DNA of 64,000 bases, taken from contig NZ_CP027236.1 in the NCBI RefSeq assembly GCF_002999235.1, positions 930,001-994,000 of the forward strand, written 5' to 3'. Shown in pieces: positions 54,637 to 63,568 of this stretch (position 1 is its first letter; the number at the start of each line of letters is the position of its first letter). This DNA is from Actinomyces sp. oral taxon 897. GTDB taxonomy: Bacteria > Actinomycetota > Actinomycetes > Actinomycetales > Actinomycetaceae. The position numbers and the translations under genes are program-made. The notes beneath the pieces are model-generated. The model saw nothing but the letters and a program-made list of their open reading frames with translations. It was not told the origin of the DNA and did not search any database.

Positions 54637-54999
54637 CCGTGCCTCCTGTCAGTGGGCGGCCGGTGGGTCGCCCGGTGGTGGGTCGCCCCGAGGGGCGTGG
54701 CGGCCGTCCTTGCGCCGTCGGGACCCAGACTAGGCGCGTTCACCCCCCGCCAGGGCAGAGGGTCGGAAGTCCCCCCGTGGGTTCTCTCACAGCCGCTTTC
54801 CCGGGGTTCCCTGGCAGGGACCTTGGTCCCAATACGAGGTCATGACGCCGTGGTCCCCGTCATGGTGGTGTTGACCCGGCAATCAGGCTGGCTCCGGCGT
54901 CCGGGCCCAGGAGGCGACAGAGCGCTCTAGGACACCTGTCCTACCTCCGTAAGGCCCCGGGACCGCCCCCGCGAGGGGGTCGCGCGCCTATCCGCGGAC
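54637..54999. promoter_or_regulatory. pflB upstream region with three inverted repeats
   Basis: 363 bp without a gene between pflB and the end of dxs. Three dyad elements cluster here: TCCCTG-G-CAGGGA (54808-54820), overlapping GGGACC-TT-GGTCCC (54817-54830), and CATGACG/CGTCATG with a 10-bp spacer (54841-54864). They lie 170-230 bp upstream of pflB. Operators for an anaerobic or redox regulator are plausible; none matches an FNR or Rex consensus closely. No good -10/-35 pair was seen. Confidence 0.5.
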
Positions 55000-57000
55000 C
55001 TAGGAACTCAGTCCTAGAGCCGGCTTGAGGTCCGGGGACCCGTCGGCCACCCGCCGGGCCAGGTCCCGGGCGCTGGCCAGGATCCCGGCCACGTCCATGC
55101 CGCAGTCGGCCAGGACCTGCTCGCGGGTGGCGGTGTGCACGAACTGCCGGGGGACCCCCACCCGGGTCACCAGGGGCACGCGGTGCGCCTGACGCGCCCG
55201 GGCCTCCTGGTCGACGGCGTCACGCAGCTGGGAGCCCACGCCGCCGTCGGCCAGCCCGTCCTCGACCACCAAGACCGCCGGGGCCGCCAGGGCCGCCGCC
55301 ACCAGCGCCCGGGGGACGGGGATGACCCAGCGCGGGGCCAGGACCCGCACCCGGGTCCCCTGGGCGCGCAGCCGGCGCGCGGCCTGCACGCAGGCGGTGG
55401 CCATGGGGCCCACCGCCACGACCAGCACGGTGGCGTCCTCCTCCAGGGAGCCCTCGCTCAGGACGTCCACCACGCCGAACAGGTCGTCCCCGGCGCCCGG
55501 CAGGGTGCGCAGCGCGGGCAGCGGCGCGGGCAGGCTGCCCTTGGGGTAGCGCACCACCGTGGGCCCGTCCTGGGTGGACACCGCCAGGCGCAGCGCCGAG
55601 CGCAGGGACTCCTCGTCCCGGGGGGCGGCCAGCCTCAGCCCGGGCACGTGCCCCAGGACGGCCATGTCCCACACCCCGTTGTGGCTGGCCCCGTCGGTGC
55701 CGGTGATACCCGCCCGGTCCAGGACCACGGTCACGCCCGCCCGGTGGAGCGCCACGTCCATGAGGACCTGGTCGAAGGCGCGGTTGAGGAAGGTGGCGTA
55801 GAGGGCCACCACCGGGTGCATGCCGGCGAAGGCCAGGCCGGCGCTCATGGCCAGGGCGTGCTGCTCGGCGATGCCCACGTCGATGACGCGCTCGGGCATG
55901 GCGTCGGCCAGCGGCTGGAGGCCCACGGGGGCCTGCATGGCGGCGGTGACCCCCACCACCCGCTGGTCGGCACGGGCCATCTCCACCACCTCCTCGGCGA
56001 ACACGGCCGTCCACCCGAAGCGCGAGGGCACCACCGGCAGCCCCGTCTCGGGGTGGATGCGACCCACGGCGTGGAAGCGGTCGGCCACGTCCTCCTCGGC
56101 AGGGGTGTAGCCCCGGCCCTTCTGGGTGATGACGTGGACGATGACCGGCTCGGCGTACGCCCTCGCCCGGGTCAGGGCGAACTCGACGGCGATGGCGTCG
56201 TGGCCGTCCACCGGGCCGGTGTACTTAATGCCCAGGTCCTCGAAGAAGGCCGAGGGGACCAGGACGTCCTTCAGACCCCGCTTGAGGCCGTGGAGGGCGT
56301 CGAAGGCGGCCCGCCCCGGGGCGCCCTGGGACAGCAGCCCGCGCTTGATGGTCGACAGCATCCGCTCGTAGCCGGGGTTGGTGCGCAGGGCGTCCAGGTG
56401 GTGGGCCAGGCCCCCGATGGTGGGGGCGTAGGAGCGGCCGTTGTCGTTGACCACAATGACCAGGTGCTTGTCGTCGGAGTCGGCGATATTGTCCAGCGCC
56501 TCCCAGGCCATGCCGCCGGTCATGGCGCCGTCGCCGATGACCGCCACCACGTGGCGGTCCTCGTGGCCCTGGAGGCGGTTGGCCCGTGCTATCCCGTCGG
56601 CCCAGGCCAGGGAGGTCGAGGCGTGGGAGTTCTCCACGACGTCGTGCACGGACTCGGCCCGGCAGGGGTAGCCGCTGAGCCCGCCGCGCTCGCGCAGGTG
56701 GGAGAAGTCCTGGCGCCCGGTGAGGAGCTTGTGGACGTAGGCCTGGTGGCCGGTGTCGAAGATAATGGTGTCCTGGGGCGAGGAGAAGGTGCGGTGCAGG
56801 GCGATGGTCAGCTCCACCACCCCCAGGTTGGGGCCCAGGTGGCCGCCGGTGCGCGCCACCGTGGTCACCAGGTAGCTGCGTATCTCCGCGGCCAGGACCG
56901 TCAGCTCCTCGCTGGTCAGGCGCCGCAGGTCGGCGGGCTCGTGCACGCCGGCGAGCAGCGGGGTGTGCGGCAGCTGGCCGAGGGCCAAGGGGTGAGTCAT
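55000..57000 (-). CDS. dxs: 1-deoxy-D-xylulose-5-phosphate synthase
   Basis: First step of the MEP isoprenoid pathway, joining pyruvate and glyceraldehyde 3-phosphate with thiamine diphosphate. 666 residues. Seen: GGHLGPNLGVVELTIALHRTF, the TPP motif GDGAMTGGMAWEALDN (about residues 150-165), AEQHALAMSAGLAFAG with the catalytic Glu (about residue 375-385), and TGTDGASHNGVWD in the transketolase C-terminal part. ATG at 57000 preceded by GGGAGG. Single gene. In many actinobacteria it neighbours rnd/DUF3000. Length is slightly above average. Confidence 0.97.
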   Translation of the reverse strand: MTHPLALGQLPHTPLLAGVHEPADLRRLTSEELTVLAAEIRSYLVTTVARTGGHLGPNLGVVELTIALHRTFSSPQDTIIFDTGHQAYVHKLLTGRQDFSHLRERGGLSGYPCRAESVHDVVENSHASTSLAWADGIARANRLQGHEDRHVVAVIGDGAMTGGMAWEALDNIADSDDKHLVIVVNDNGRSYAPTIGGLAHHLDALRTNPGYERMLSTIKRGLLSQGAPGRAAFDALHGLKRGLKDVLVPSAFFEDLGIKYTGPVDGHDAIAVEFALTRARAYAEPVIVHVITQKGRGYTPAEEDVADRFHAVGRIHPETGLPVVPSRFGWTAVFAEEVVEMARADQRVVGVTAAMQAPVGLQPLADAMPERVIDVGIAEQHALAMSAGLAFAGMHPVVALYATFLNRAFDQVLMDVALHRAGVTVVLDRAGITGTDGASHNGVWDMAVLGHVPGLRLAAPRDEESLRSALRLAVSTQDGPTVVRYPKGSLPAPLPALRTLPGAGDDLFGVVDVLSEGSLEEDATVLVVAVGPMATACVQAARRLRAQGTRVRVLAPRWVIPVPRALVAAALAAPAVLVVEDGLADGGVGSQLRDAVDQEARARQAHRVPLVTRVGVPRQFVHTATREQVLADCGMDVAGILASARDLARRVADGSPDLKPALGLSS

Positions 57001-57350
57001 GTGATCCGTCCTCCCAGAGCGTGTGCGCGAGCGCGACCGGGTACCACGCCGGCCCGTCGGTGCTGTGACTCCCAGCATAGGCACTCCGCGGGCCCATGAC
57101 ATCCGCACCCGGGGCGGGCGTGCGCACTCGCCCCGCCGTCGTCCCCGCTGGCCGGGCGGGTGCGGAGCGGTCTCGAACCGCAGACCGCGGCCCCGCCGTG
57201 GCCTCGTCCCGCCGCGGTCCCGCCGTCCGGGGGCCGTGACGCCCGGGCGGCGCGAGACCGCCTACCGGCAGGCGGAGCACGTAGGCTAGGGGCCACCGGC
57301 CGACCGCCGCGGCCCGCCGCCGTCGCCCGACCCGCCCCATAGGAGGAACC
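57001..57350. other. Divergent region between dxs and the S9 peptidase
   Basis: 350 bp, very GC-rich, with no gene. Only weak promoter hints were found: a TATGCT -10-like hexamer on the dxs side (57075-57080) without a good -35, and TAGGCT near 57284 on the peptidase side. A good ribosome binding site, AGGAGGAACC, closes the region before 57351. Confidence 0.5.
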
Positions 57351-59354
57351 ATGAGCACCACCGCGCCCTACGGCACCTGGCCCTCTCCCATCACTCCCGG
57401 AACCATCACCACCCGCACGGTGCGCCTGTCCCAGGTGCGCGTGGACGGGCCGGACACCTACTGGGTGGAGCAGCGCGCCTCCCAGTCCGGGCGCCAGGTC
57501 CTCCTGCGCCGCGACGGCGACGGCCAGATCGGTGAGATCCTGCCCCTGACGCCGGTGGACGAGCTGGTGGACGTGCGCACCCGCGTCCACGAGTACGGCG
57601 GGCGCGCCTACGCCGTGGACTCGGGCGTTATCGTGGTCTCCCACGCCGGGGACGGGCGCCTGTACCGCTACGACGTCGCCCACCGCCTGCGCGGGCTGGT
57701 CCCGCTGACCGTCTACGGGGACGTACGCCACGGGGACCTGGAGATCGACACCGCCCGCGGCCTGGTCTACGCCGTCCGGGAGGACCACCGCGGCGCCGGC
57801 GAGCCGGTCAACACCCTGGTGGCCATCCCCCTGGACGGCTCCGCGGCCCGCGACGACGCCCCGGTGCGCACGCTCGTGTCGGGCACCGACTTCGTCTCCT
57901 CCCCCACCCTGTCCCCCGACGGCGAGCACCTGGCCTGGATCACCTGGGACCACCCGGACATGCCGTGGGACAACGCCGCCCTGCACGTGGGCGACCTGGG
58001 AGCGGACGGGACCGTCGGGGACCAGGTCGTCATCGACGGCGGCAGCGGGTACTCCGTGGCCGAGCCCCGCTGGACCGAGGAGTGCGAGCTCGTGCACGTC
58101 TCCAACGCCTCGGGCTTCTACAACCTCTACCGCACCGAGGGGTTCCCCCGCCGGGGCACCAACCGGGAGGGGTGGACCGGCGCCCTGCGCACCCGCCCCC
58201 TCCACCCCGCCGACGCCACCTTCACCTACCCGGCCTGGCAGCTGGGGCCGCACTCCTTCGACGTGCTCGACGGGGAGCACCTCATCGCCTCCTGGGCGCG
58301 CGACGGCCTGTGGCACCTGGGCACCGTCCGCCTGTCCAACGGGGAGCTCGAGGAGTGGAACACCGGCTGGCAGCCGATGGGCAACGTCGCGGCCGCCGGG
58401 GGGCGGGTGGTCATGCTGGCGGGCAACGAGATGGCCCTGCCCTCCATTATCGAGGTCCGCCGGGGCGCGGTCCAGGTCCTGCGGGGCTCCTCGGACGTGG
58501 AGGCCCTGTCCGTGGGCGTCTCCTTCGCCGAGCCTGTGAGCTGGCCCACCTCCGGGGACCAGACCGCCCACGGCTTCTACTACCCGCCGACGTCCACCGC
58601 CTACCGGGGTCCCGAGGGCGAGCGGCCGCCCCTGGTCGTCAACGTCCACGGCGGCCCCACGGCGTTCGTGCACGCGGGCTATGACCTGGGCATCCAGTAC
58701 TGGACCAGCCGGGGGTTCGGCTACCTGGACGTCAACTACCGCGGCTCCTTCGGCTACGGCACCGCCTACCGGCACTCCCTGGCTGGCCACTGGGGGGTGG
58801 CCGACGTCGAGGACGTGGTCCACGGCACCCAGTACCTCATTGACTCGGGCCTGGTGGACCCCACGCGGGTGGCGGTGCGGGGCGTCTCCGCCGGCGGCTT
58901 CACGGTCCTGGGCGCGCTGGCGGCCTGCGACCTGTTCACCGCCGCCACGAGCGTGTGCGGCGTGGCCGACCTGGGGCTGCTGGCGCGCACCACCCACAAG
59001 TTCGAGTCACGCTACGTCCTGGGCCTGACAGGGGCCACGAGCGTGCAGGACCCCGTCCTGGCCGAGCGCTCCCCCATTAACCACGTGGACCGCATCCACG
59101 CCCCCCTGCTGCTGATCCAGGGCTCGGAGGACCCGGTGGTCCCGGCCGAGCAGGCCACCACCATGTACCAGGCGGTGCGTGACCGCGGCCTGCCGGTGGC
59201 CCTGAAGATCTTCTACGGCGAGGGCCACGGCTTCCGTATGGCCACCAGTATCCGTGGCGCCCTGGAGGCCGAGCTCAGCTTCTACTGCCAGGTCTGGGGC
59301 CTGGACCGCAGCGAGGAGACCAGCAAGGTGGCCGTGGAGAACCTGGGGCAGTGA
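57351..59354 (+). CDS. S9-family serine peptidase (prolyl oligopeptidase type)
   Basis: 667-residue cytosolic-looking peptidase, no signal peptide. An N-terminal beta-propeller (about residues 1-400; repeated WDHPDMPWDNAAL-like blades) precedes an alpha/beta-hydrolase domain with the nucleophile in GVSAGGF (S513), Asp in SEDPVVP (D594) and His in EGHGFR (H626). These spacings match S9C acylaminoacyl-peptidase-like enzymes. AGGAGG stands 8 bp before the ATG. Its stop overlaps the ClC gene by GTGA, so the two are expressed together. Substrate type: small peptides, probably N-blocked or prolyl. Confidence 0.92.
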   Translation: MSTTAPYGTWPSPITPGTITTRTVRLSQVRVDGPDTYWVEQRASQSGRQVLLRRDGDGQIGEILPLTPVDELVDVRTRVHEYGGRAYAVDSGVIVVSHAGDGRLYRYDVAHRLRGLVPLTVYGDVRHGDLEIDTARGLVYAVREDHRGAGEPVNTLVAIPLDGSAARDDAPVRTLVSGTDFVSSPTLSPDGEHLAWITWDHPDMPWDNAALHVGDLGADGTVGDQVVIDGGSGYSVAEPRWTEECELVHVSNASGFYNLYRTEGFPRRGTNREGWTGALRTRPLHPADATFTYPAWQLGPHSFDVLDGEHLIASWARDGLWHLGTVRLSNGELEEWNTGWQPMGNVAAAGGRVVMLAGNEMALPSIIEVRRGAVQVLRGSSDVEALSVGVSFAEPVSWPTSGDQTAHGFYYPPTSTAYRGPEGERPPLVVNVHGGPTAFVHAGYDLGIQYWTSRGFGYLDVNYRGSFGYGTAYRHSLAGHWGVADVEDVVHGTQYLIDSGLVDPTRVAVRGVSAGGFTVLGALAACDLFTAATSVCGVADLGLLARTTHKFESRYVLGLTGATSVQDPVLAERSPINHVDRIHAPLLLIQGSEDPVVPAEQATTMYQAVRDRGLPVALKIFYGEGHGFRMATSIRGALEAELSFYCQVWGLDRSEETSKVAVENLGQ

Positions 59355-61282
59355 GACAGGAGCCGTCAACAGGCAGCGGGGGCGGGGAGGCGCACCGGCC
59401 CGGCGCCTGGCGATCCGTCCGGATCTGGGCCCGCACGGCCCGCCAGTCGGCGTGGCCCCGCCTGAGGCAGGACCTCCTGGGGATCCTGCGCTACCACCGC
59501 TCGGGCCTGTTCGTCCTGGCCGTCCTGGTGGGCCTGACCGCGGGCGGCGGGGCCGTGCTGTTCCGGCTGGGTATCGACGCCTGGACGAGCCTGCTCACCG
59601 GGGCCCAGGACTACACCCGCTCCCTGGGCCCCTCCGTGGGGCTCCTGAGCCCTGTCGGGACGTGGTTCGTGCTCCTGGCCCCGCTCGTCTCCGGCCTGCT
59701 GGTGGGGCCGGTCATGGCCCTGGCCGGGCGCACCCCCACCGGCCACGGGGTGGGCGGGGTCATCTGGTCGGCGCGCCGCGGCGACGGGACCATGGCCCCG
59801 CTGCCCGCCCTGGCCTCCACCGTGTCCGCCACCCTGACCATCGGAGGGGGCGGCTCGGTGGGTCCGGAGGGGCCTATCGCGGAGCTCGGGGCCAGCGCCG
59901 CCGCCCTGTTCGGGCGCCGTCTGGGCCTGCCCGCACGCTGGCTGAGGCTGCTGGCGGCCTCGGGGACGGCGGCGGGGATCGCCGCGGCCTTCAACGCCCC
60001 GCTGGCGGGGGCGTTCTTCGCCCTGGAGGTGGTCCTGGCCGACTTCACGGTGGACGCCTTCGCCTTCGTGGTGCTCTCCTGCGTCTCGGCCACCGTGCTG
60101 TCCCACCACCTGCTGGGCACCACCCTGTCCCTGTCCCTGCCGGTGCTCAACCTGGGCGGTGACACCGAGCTGGGGTGGGTGGGTCTGCTGGGCGTGGCCG
60201 GGGGCGTCGTCGGCGTGCTGTTCTCGCGGTGCCGCTTCCTGCTGGCCGACGCCGCCGCCCGTCTCCTGGCCCGGGTCCCGGTCTGGCTGCGTCCGGGGGT
60301 CGGGGGCCTGGGGGTGGGGCTCTTCCTGCTGCTCGTCCCCGAGGTCTACGGGGAGTCCTCGGCGGTCCTGGACCGGGCCCTGGACAACCGGTACACCGTC
60401 CTGATGCTCGTGGGGCTGACCGCGGCCAAGGTGCTGGCCACCAGCCTGACCCTGGGGGTCGGCTTCGTGGGCGGGGTGTTCGCCCCCTCCCTGTTCGTCG
60501 GCGGGACCCTGGGGGCCGCCTTTGGCACGGCGGTCATGCCCGGGCTGGCCACGGCACCGACGGTCTTCGGGGTCATCGGCATGGGGGCGGTCTTCGCCGG
60601 GGCGGCCCGGGCCCCGATCACCGGGGTCATCCTCATTATCGAGATGACCAGCCAGTACCGGCTCCTGCTGCCCCTCATGCTGGCCGTGGTCCTGGCCACC
60701 ACGACGAGCCGGTTCCTGACCCGCACCACCATCTACACCGAGGAGCTGCGGCGTCGGGGCGAGGACGTGGACGACCCGGTGCGCGGGACGGTGGTGGGGC
60801 GCAGGACGGCCGGTGACCTCATGCAGGACCCCCCGGCCCTGCTGACCCCGGCCATGAGCCTGCGCCAGGCCGCCAACGTGCTGCGCTCCTCGGGCTCCTC
60901 GGTCCTGCCCCTGGTGGACCCCGACGAGGGCGGCCACGGGCGCCTGCGGGGCTGCGTGAGCGCCGTGGCGGTGGCCGAGGCGGTCCTCTCGCGCTCCCCG
61001 GAGGAGCCGGTCGGCGACCTGGAGGTGGTCACCGACCACCTGGACGTGCACGACGGCGCCACCGCGGTCCTGGGCGCCCTGGTGCGGACCCGGGCCGACG
61101 GGCTGCCCGTGACCCGTCGGCGGGACGACGGCTCGTCGGAGCTGGTGGGCTGGGTGGACCAGGAGGAGATGGTGCGGCGCCTGTACCGCCACCAGCACGC
61201 CGCCCTGGAGGCCGCCCAGACGCGCACGAGCCTGGGGGCCCGGACCCAGACCTGGTGGCGCGCCCGGCGCGCACGCCGCTAG
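59351..61282 (+). CDS. ClC-type chloride channel/antiporter with C-terminal CBS domains
   Basis: 643-residue membrane protein of the ClC family. Selectivity-filter regions: TIGGGGSVGPEGPIAELGASAAALF (GxEGP, the usual proton-gate Glu region) and VGGVFAPSLFVGGTLGAAFG (GxFxP). A Glu in GIDAWT-side and a Tyr near the C-terminal filter could not be checked individually. Ten or more helices are visible. After about residue 470 two CBS domains follow (MQDPPALLTPAMSLRQAANVL, then PVGDLEVVTDHLDVHDG). The GTG start overlaps the S9 peptidase stop. ClC antiporters exchange Cl- for H+ and serve acid resistance; channel versus antiporter cannot be decided here. Confidence 0.92.
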   Translation: MRQEPSTGSGGGEAHRPGAWRSVRIWARTARQSAWPRLRQDLLGILRYHRSGLFVLAVLVGLTAGGGAVLFRLGIDAWTSLLTGAQDYTRSLGPSVGLLSPVGTWFVLLAPLVSGLLVGPVMALAGRTPTGHGVGGVIWSARRGDGTMAPLPALASTVSATLTIGGGGSVGPEGPIAELGASAAALFGRRLGLPARWLRLLAASGTAAGIAAAFNAPLAGAFFALEVVLADFTVDAFAFVVLSCVSATVLSHHLLGTTLSLSLPVLNLGGDTELGWVGLLGVAGGVVGVLFSRCRFLLADAAARLLARVPVWLRPGVGGLGVGLFLLLVPEVYGESSAVLDRALDNRYTVLMLVGLTAAKVLATSLTLGVGFVGGVFAPSLFVGGTLGAAFGTAVMPGLATAPTVFGVIGMGAVFAGAARAPITGVILIIEMTSQYRLLLPLMLAVVLATTTSRFLTRTTIYTEELRRRGEDVDDPVRGTVVGRRTAGDLMQDPPALLTPAMSLRQAANVLRSSGSSVLPLVDPDEGGHGRLRGCVSAVAVAEAVLSRSPEEPVGDLEVVTDHLDVHDGATAVLGALVRTRADGLPVTRRRDDGSSELVGWVDQEEMVRRLYRHQHAALEAAQTRTSLGARTQTWWRARRARR

Positions 61283-61323
61283 GGCGCGGCCCCGCCGACC
61301 CGCCGACCCGCCGGTAGCGGCCC

Positions 61324-61800
61324 TCAGCGGTCCTGGCGCTCGGCGCGCACCACAATGCGCCGCGGGTCGCTCATCCACATCCACACCCCGGCGACCACGG
61401 GGGCCACCAGGGGCACGAACCACAGGTGGCGGCCGCCGTCGAGCCACACGGAGGCCTCCAGGTCGGGGGCCAGCCCGGCGGCGGTGACGACGCCCAGGAG
61501 CACCGCGCCGGTGAGCAGGGCCGTCAGGCAGATCCAGCCCACAATGCGCATGCGTCGCCCGTTGTGGGCCACGCACACCGCCAGGAGCAGGTAGAGCAGG
61601 CCGGCCACGACGTTAATGACGCCCACCACCGGGTCCTGGGACGGCTCGCGGATGAGGGCGACGAGCGCGGGCACGAAGATGACCAGCCCGACCACGGCGA
61701 AGAAGGCCACCAGGAGGCGGCCCCAGCCGTGGGCGGGACGACGGCGGTCCTCCACCCCCCGTACCTGGGGCCTGCTGGTCTGGTGCTCCTCTTTCCTCAC
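61324..61800 (-). CDS. Small conserved membrane protein (four-helix)
   Basis: 158 residues from the GTG at 61800, chosen because hydrophobic segments and an initiator lie here; the frame is open far upstream but reads as GC-shadow. Four membrane helices: LLVAFFAVVGLVIFVPALVAL, VVGVINVVAGLLYLLLAVCV, IVGWICLTALLTGAVLLGVV and FVPLVAPVVAGVWMWMS. N-terminus has basic residues. Not recognised as a named family. It diverges from pepA with only 25 bp between start codons, so promoters overlap coding sequence. Confidence 0.6.
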   Translation of the reverse strand: MRKEEHQTSRPQVRGVEDRRRPAHGWGRLLVAFFAVVGLVIFVPALVALIREPSQDPVVGVINVVAGLLYLLLAVCVAHNGRRMRIVGWICLTALLTGAVLLGVVTAAGLAPDLEASVWLDGGRHLWFVPLVAPVVAGVWMWMSDPRRIVVRAERQDR

Positions 61801-61825
61801 CGGACCGACGTTACCATTGGGTCCC

Positions 61826-63348
61826 GTGACCACTCTCAGCCTCGCCCCGACCCCCTGCGACCCGGCCCCCCAGGTCCTGGTCCTGGCCGCCGTGCCCGCC
61901 GGCCCCGGCACCGTACACGTCCTGGCCGACGGCGCCCTGACCGACAGCCTGGACCTGCCCGCCCTGGAGGCCCTGCTGCCCACGCTCGGCTTCACCGGCG
62001 ACCTCGACGCCGTGGTGCGCCTGCCCGCCTCCGCCGTGGCCCCCCGGCCCCGACCCTGCTGGTGGTCGGTGCCGGCCGTGAGCTGGAGCGGGCCCAGGGC
62101 GACGCCGCGGCCCAGGGTGACGCCGTCGCCCTGGGCGGGGACGAGGCCGGTGTCCTGCGCCGCCTGGCCGGTCGGGCCGCCCGTGAGCTGGCTGGCGTCG
62201 ACACGGCCGCCCTGGCCCTGCCGGCCGACACCCCGGCCCGCGCCGCCGCCCTGGCCCAGGGGGTCCTGCTGGGCGCCTACGCCTGGGCGGGCAAGGTCCC
62301 CGCCCCGACCCCGCCGCTGTCCCAGGCCACCGTGCTCACCGACCTGGAGGACGCCGCCCACGGGATCCGGGCCCGCGCCCAGGTGCTGGCCGAGGGCGTC
62401 GCCCTGGTGCGCGACCTGGTCAACGAGCCCCCGAACCGCCTGACCCCCGCCCGCCTGGCCGACCAGGCCGCGTCCCGGGGGCGTCAGGAGGCCCTGGACG
62501 TGGAGGTCCTGGACGAGGCGGCACTGGAAGAGGGCGGGTTCGGCGGCCTGCTGGGGGTGGGCCAGGGCTCGGTGAACCCGCCCCGCCTGGTGCGCCTGGA
62601 GTGGGCGCCCGACCACGCGGCCGCCCACGTGGCGCTGGTGGGCAAGGGCATCACCTTCGACTCCGGGGGCCTGAGCCTGAAGCCGGCCGCCTCCATGCCG
62701 GAGATGAAGTCCGACATGGCGGGCGCCGCCACGGTCCTGGCCGCCGTCACCGCCGCCGCGCGCCTGGGCCTGCCCGTGCGGGTGACCGCCTGGCTGGCCC
62801 TGGCCGAGAACCTGACCGGCGGCGGCGCCCAGAGGCCCAGCGACATCCTCACCATGTACGACGGCACCACCGTGGAGGTCACCAACACCGACGCCGAGGG
62901 CCGCCTGGTCATGGCCGACGCCCTGGCGCGCGCCGTCCAGGAGCACCCGGACACGGTCCTGGACGTGGCCACCCTCACCGGCGCCCAGCTCGTGGCCCTG
63001 GGCGAGCGCACCGCCGGGGTCATGGGCACCCCCGCCGTGCGTGACGCCGTCGTGGACGCCGCCCGGGCCGCCGGGGAGGCCTTCTGGCCCATGCCCCTGC
63101 CCGAGCACCTGGGCTCGGTCCTGGAGAGCCCCTACGCCACCCTGCGCAACGCCGCCACGGGCACGCGCTGGGGCGGGATGCTCACCGCGGGGCTGTTCCT
63201 GCGCGAGTTCACCGCCACCACCCCGTGGGCGCACCTGGACATCGCTGGGCCGGCCTTCAACGACGGCGCCCCGTGGGGCCACACCCCCACCGGGGGCACC
63301 GGCATGGGGGTGGCCACCCTCGTGGCCTTCCTGGAGGCCCAGGGCTGA
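61826..63348 (+). CDS. pepA: Leucyl aminopeptidase (M17), with one frameshift in the N-terminal domain
   Basis: Di-zinc cytosolic aminopeptidase. The C-terminal catalytic domain is complete: GKGITFDSGGLSLKP (zinc-binding K/D), the MAGAATVLAAVTAAARLGLPVRV segment, NTDAEGRLVMADAL (D, E zinc ligands; R catalytic) and ATLTGAQLVALG. The first 72 codons (TTLSLAPTPC... to RLPASAVAP) are in one frame from GTG 61826; the rest (PTLLVVGAGRELERAQG onward) is in another. A C-run of six at 62040-62045 would restore one frame if it had seven. Otherwise about 507 residues, normal for PepA. Either a real mutation or a homopolymer sequencing error; conserved sequence on both sides argues for error. Confidence 0.85.
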
Positions 63349-63425
63349 GGCCGCACCGGACCCGCTGGTGGCGCGGGCGCCCGCGCCCCGAGCTGGCGGA
63401 CGCGGACAGGTGCGCACCCGATAAG

Positions 63426-63437
63426 TGATAAGTATCA
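63426..63437. promoter_or_regulatory. AT-rich dyad upstream of lpdA
   Basis: TGATA-AG-TATCA sits in a short AT-rich patch (about 63420-63445) of an otherwise GC-rich 220-bp gap, about 130 bp before lpdA. Overlapping GATAAG repeats make a promoter or operator likely; the regulator is unknown. Confidence 0.35.
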
Positions 63438-63568
63438 TATCGCTTCTGGGACTCTCGTCCCGCGCACCGGCCTCCTCGCGGACGTGGACGGGGTGGAGGG
63501 ATGGAAGAATGACCGGCGTGCCGTACCACCCCGAGAAGGCGGTGGACGTCGATCACAAGGAGTTTTTC

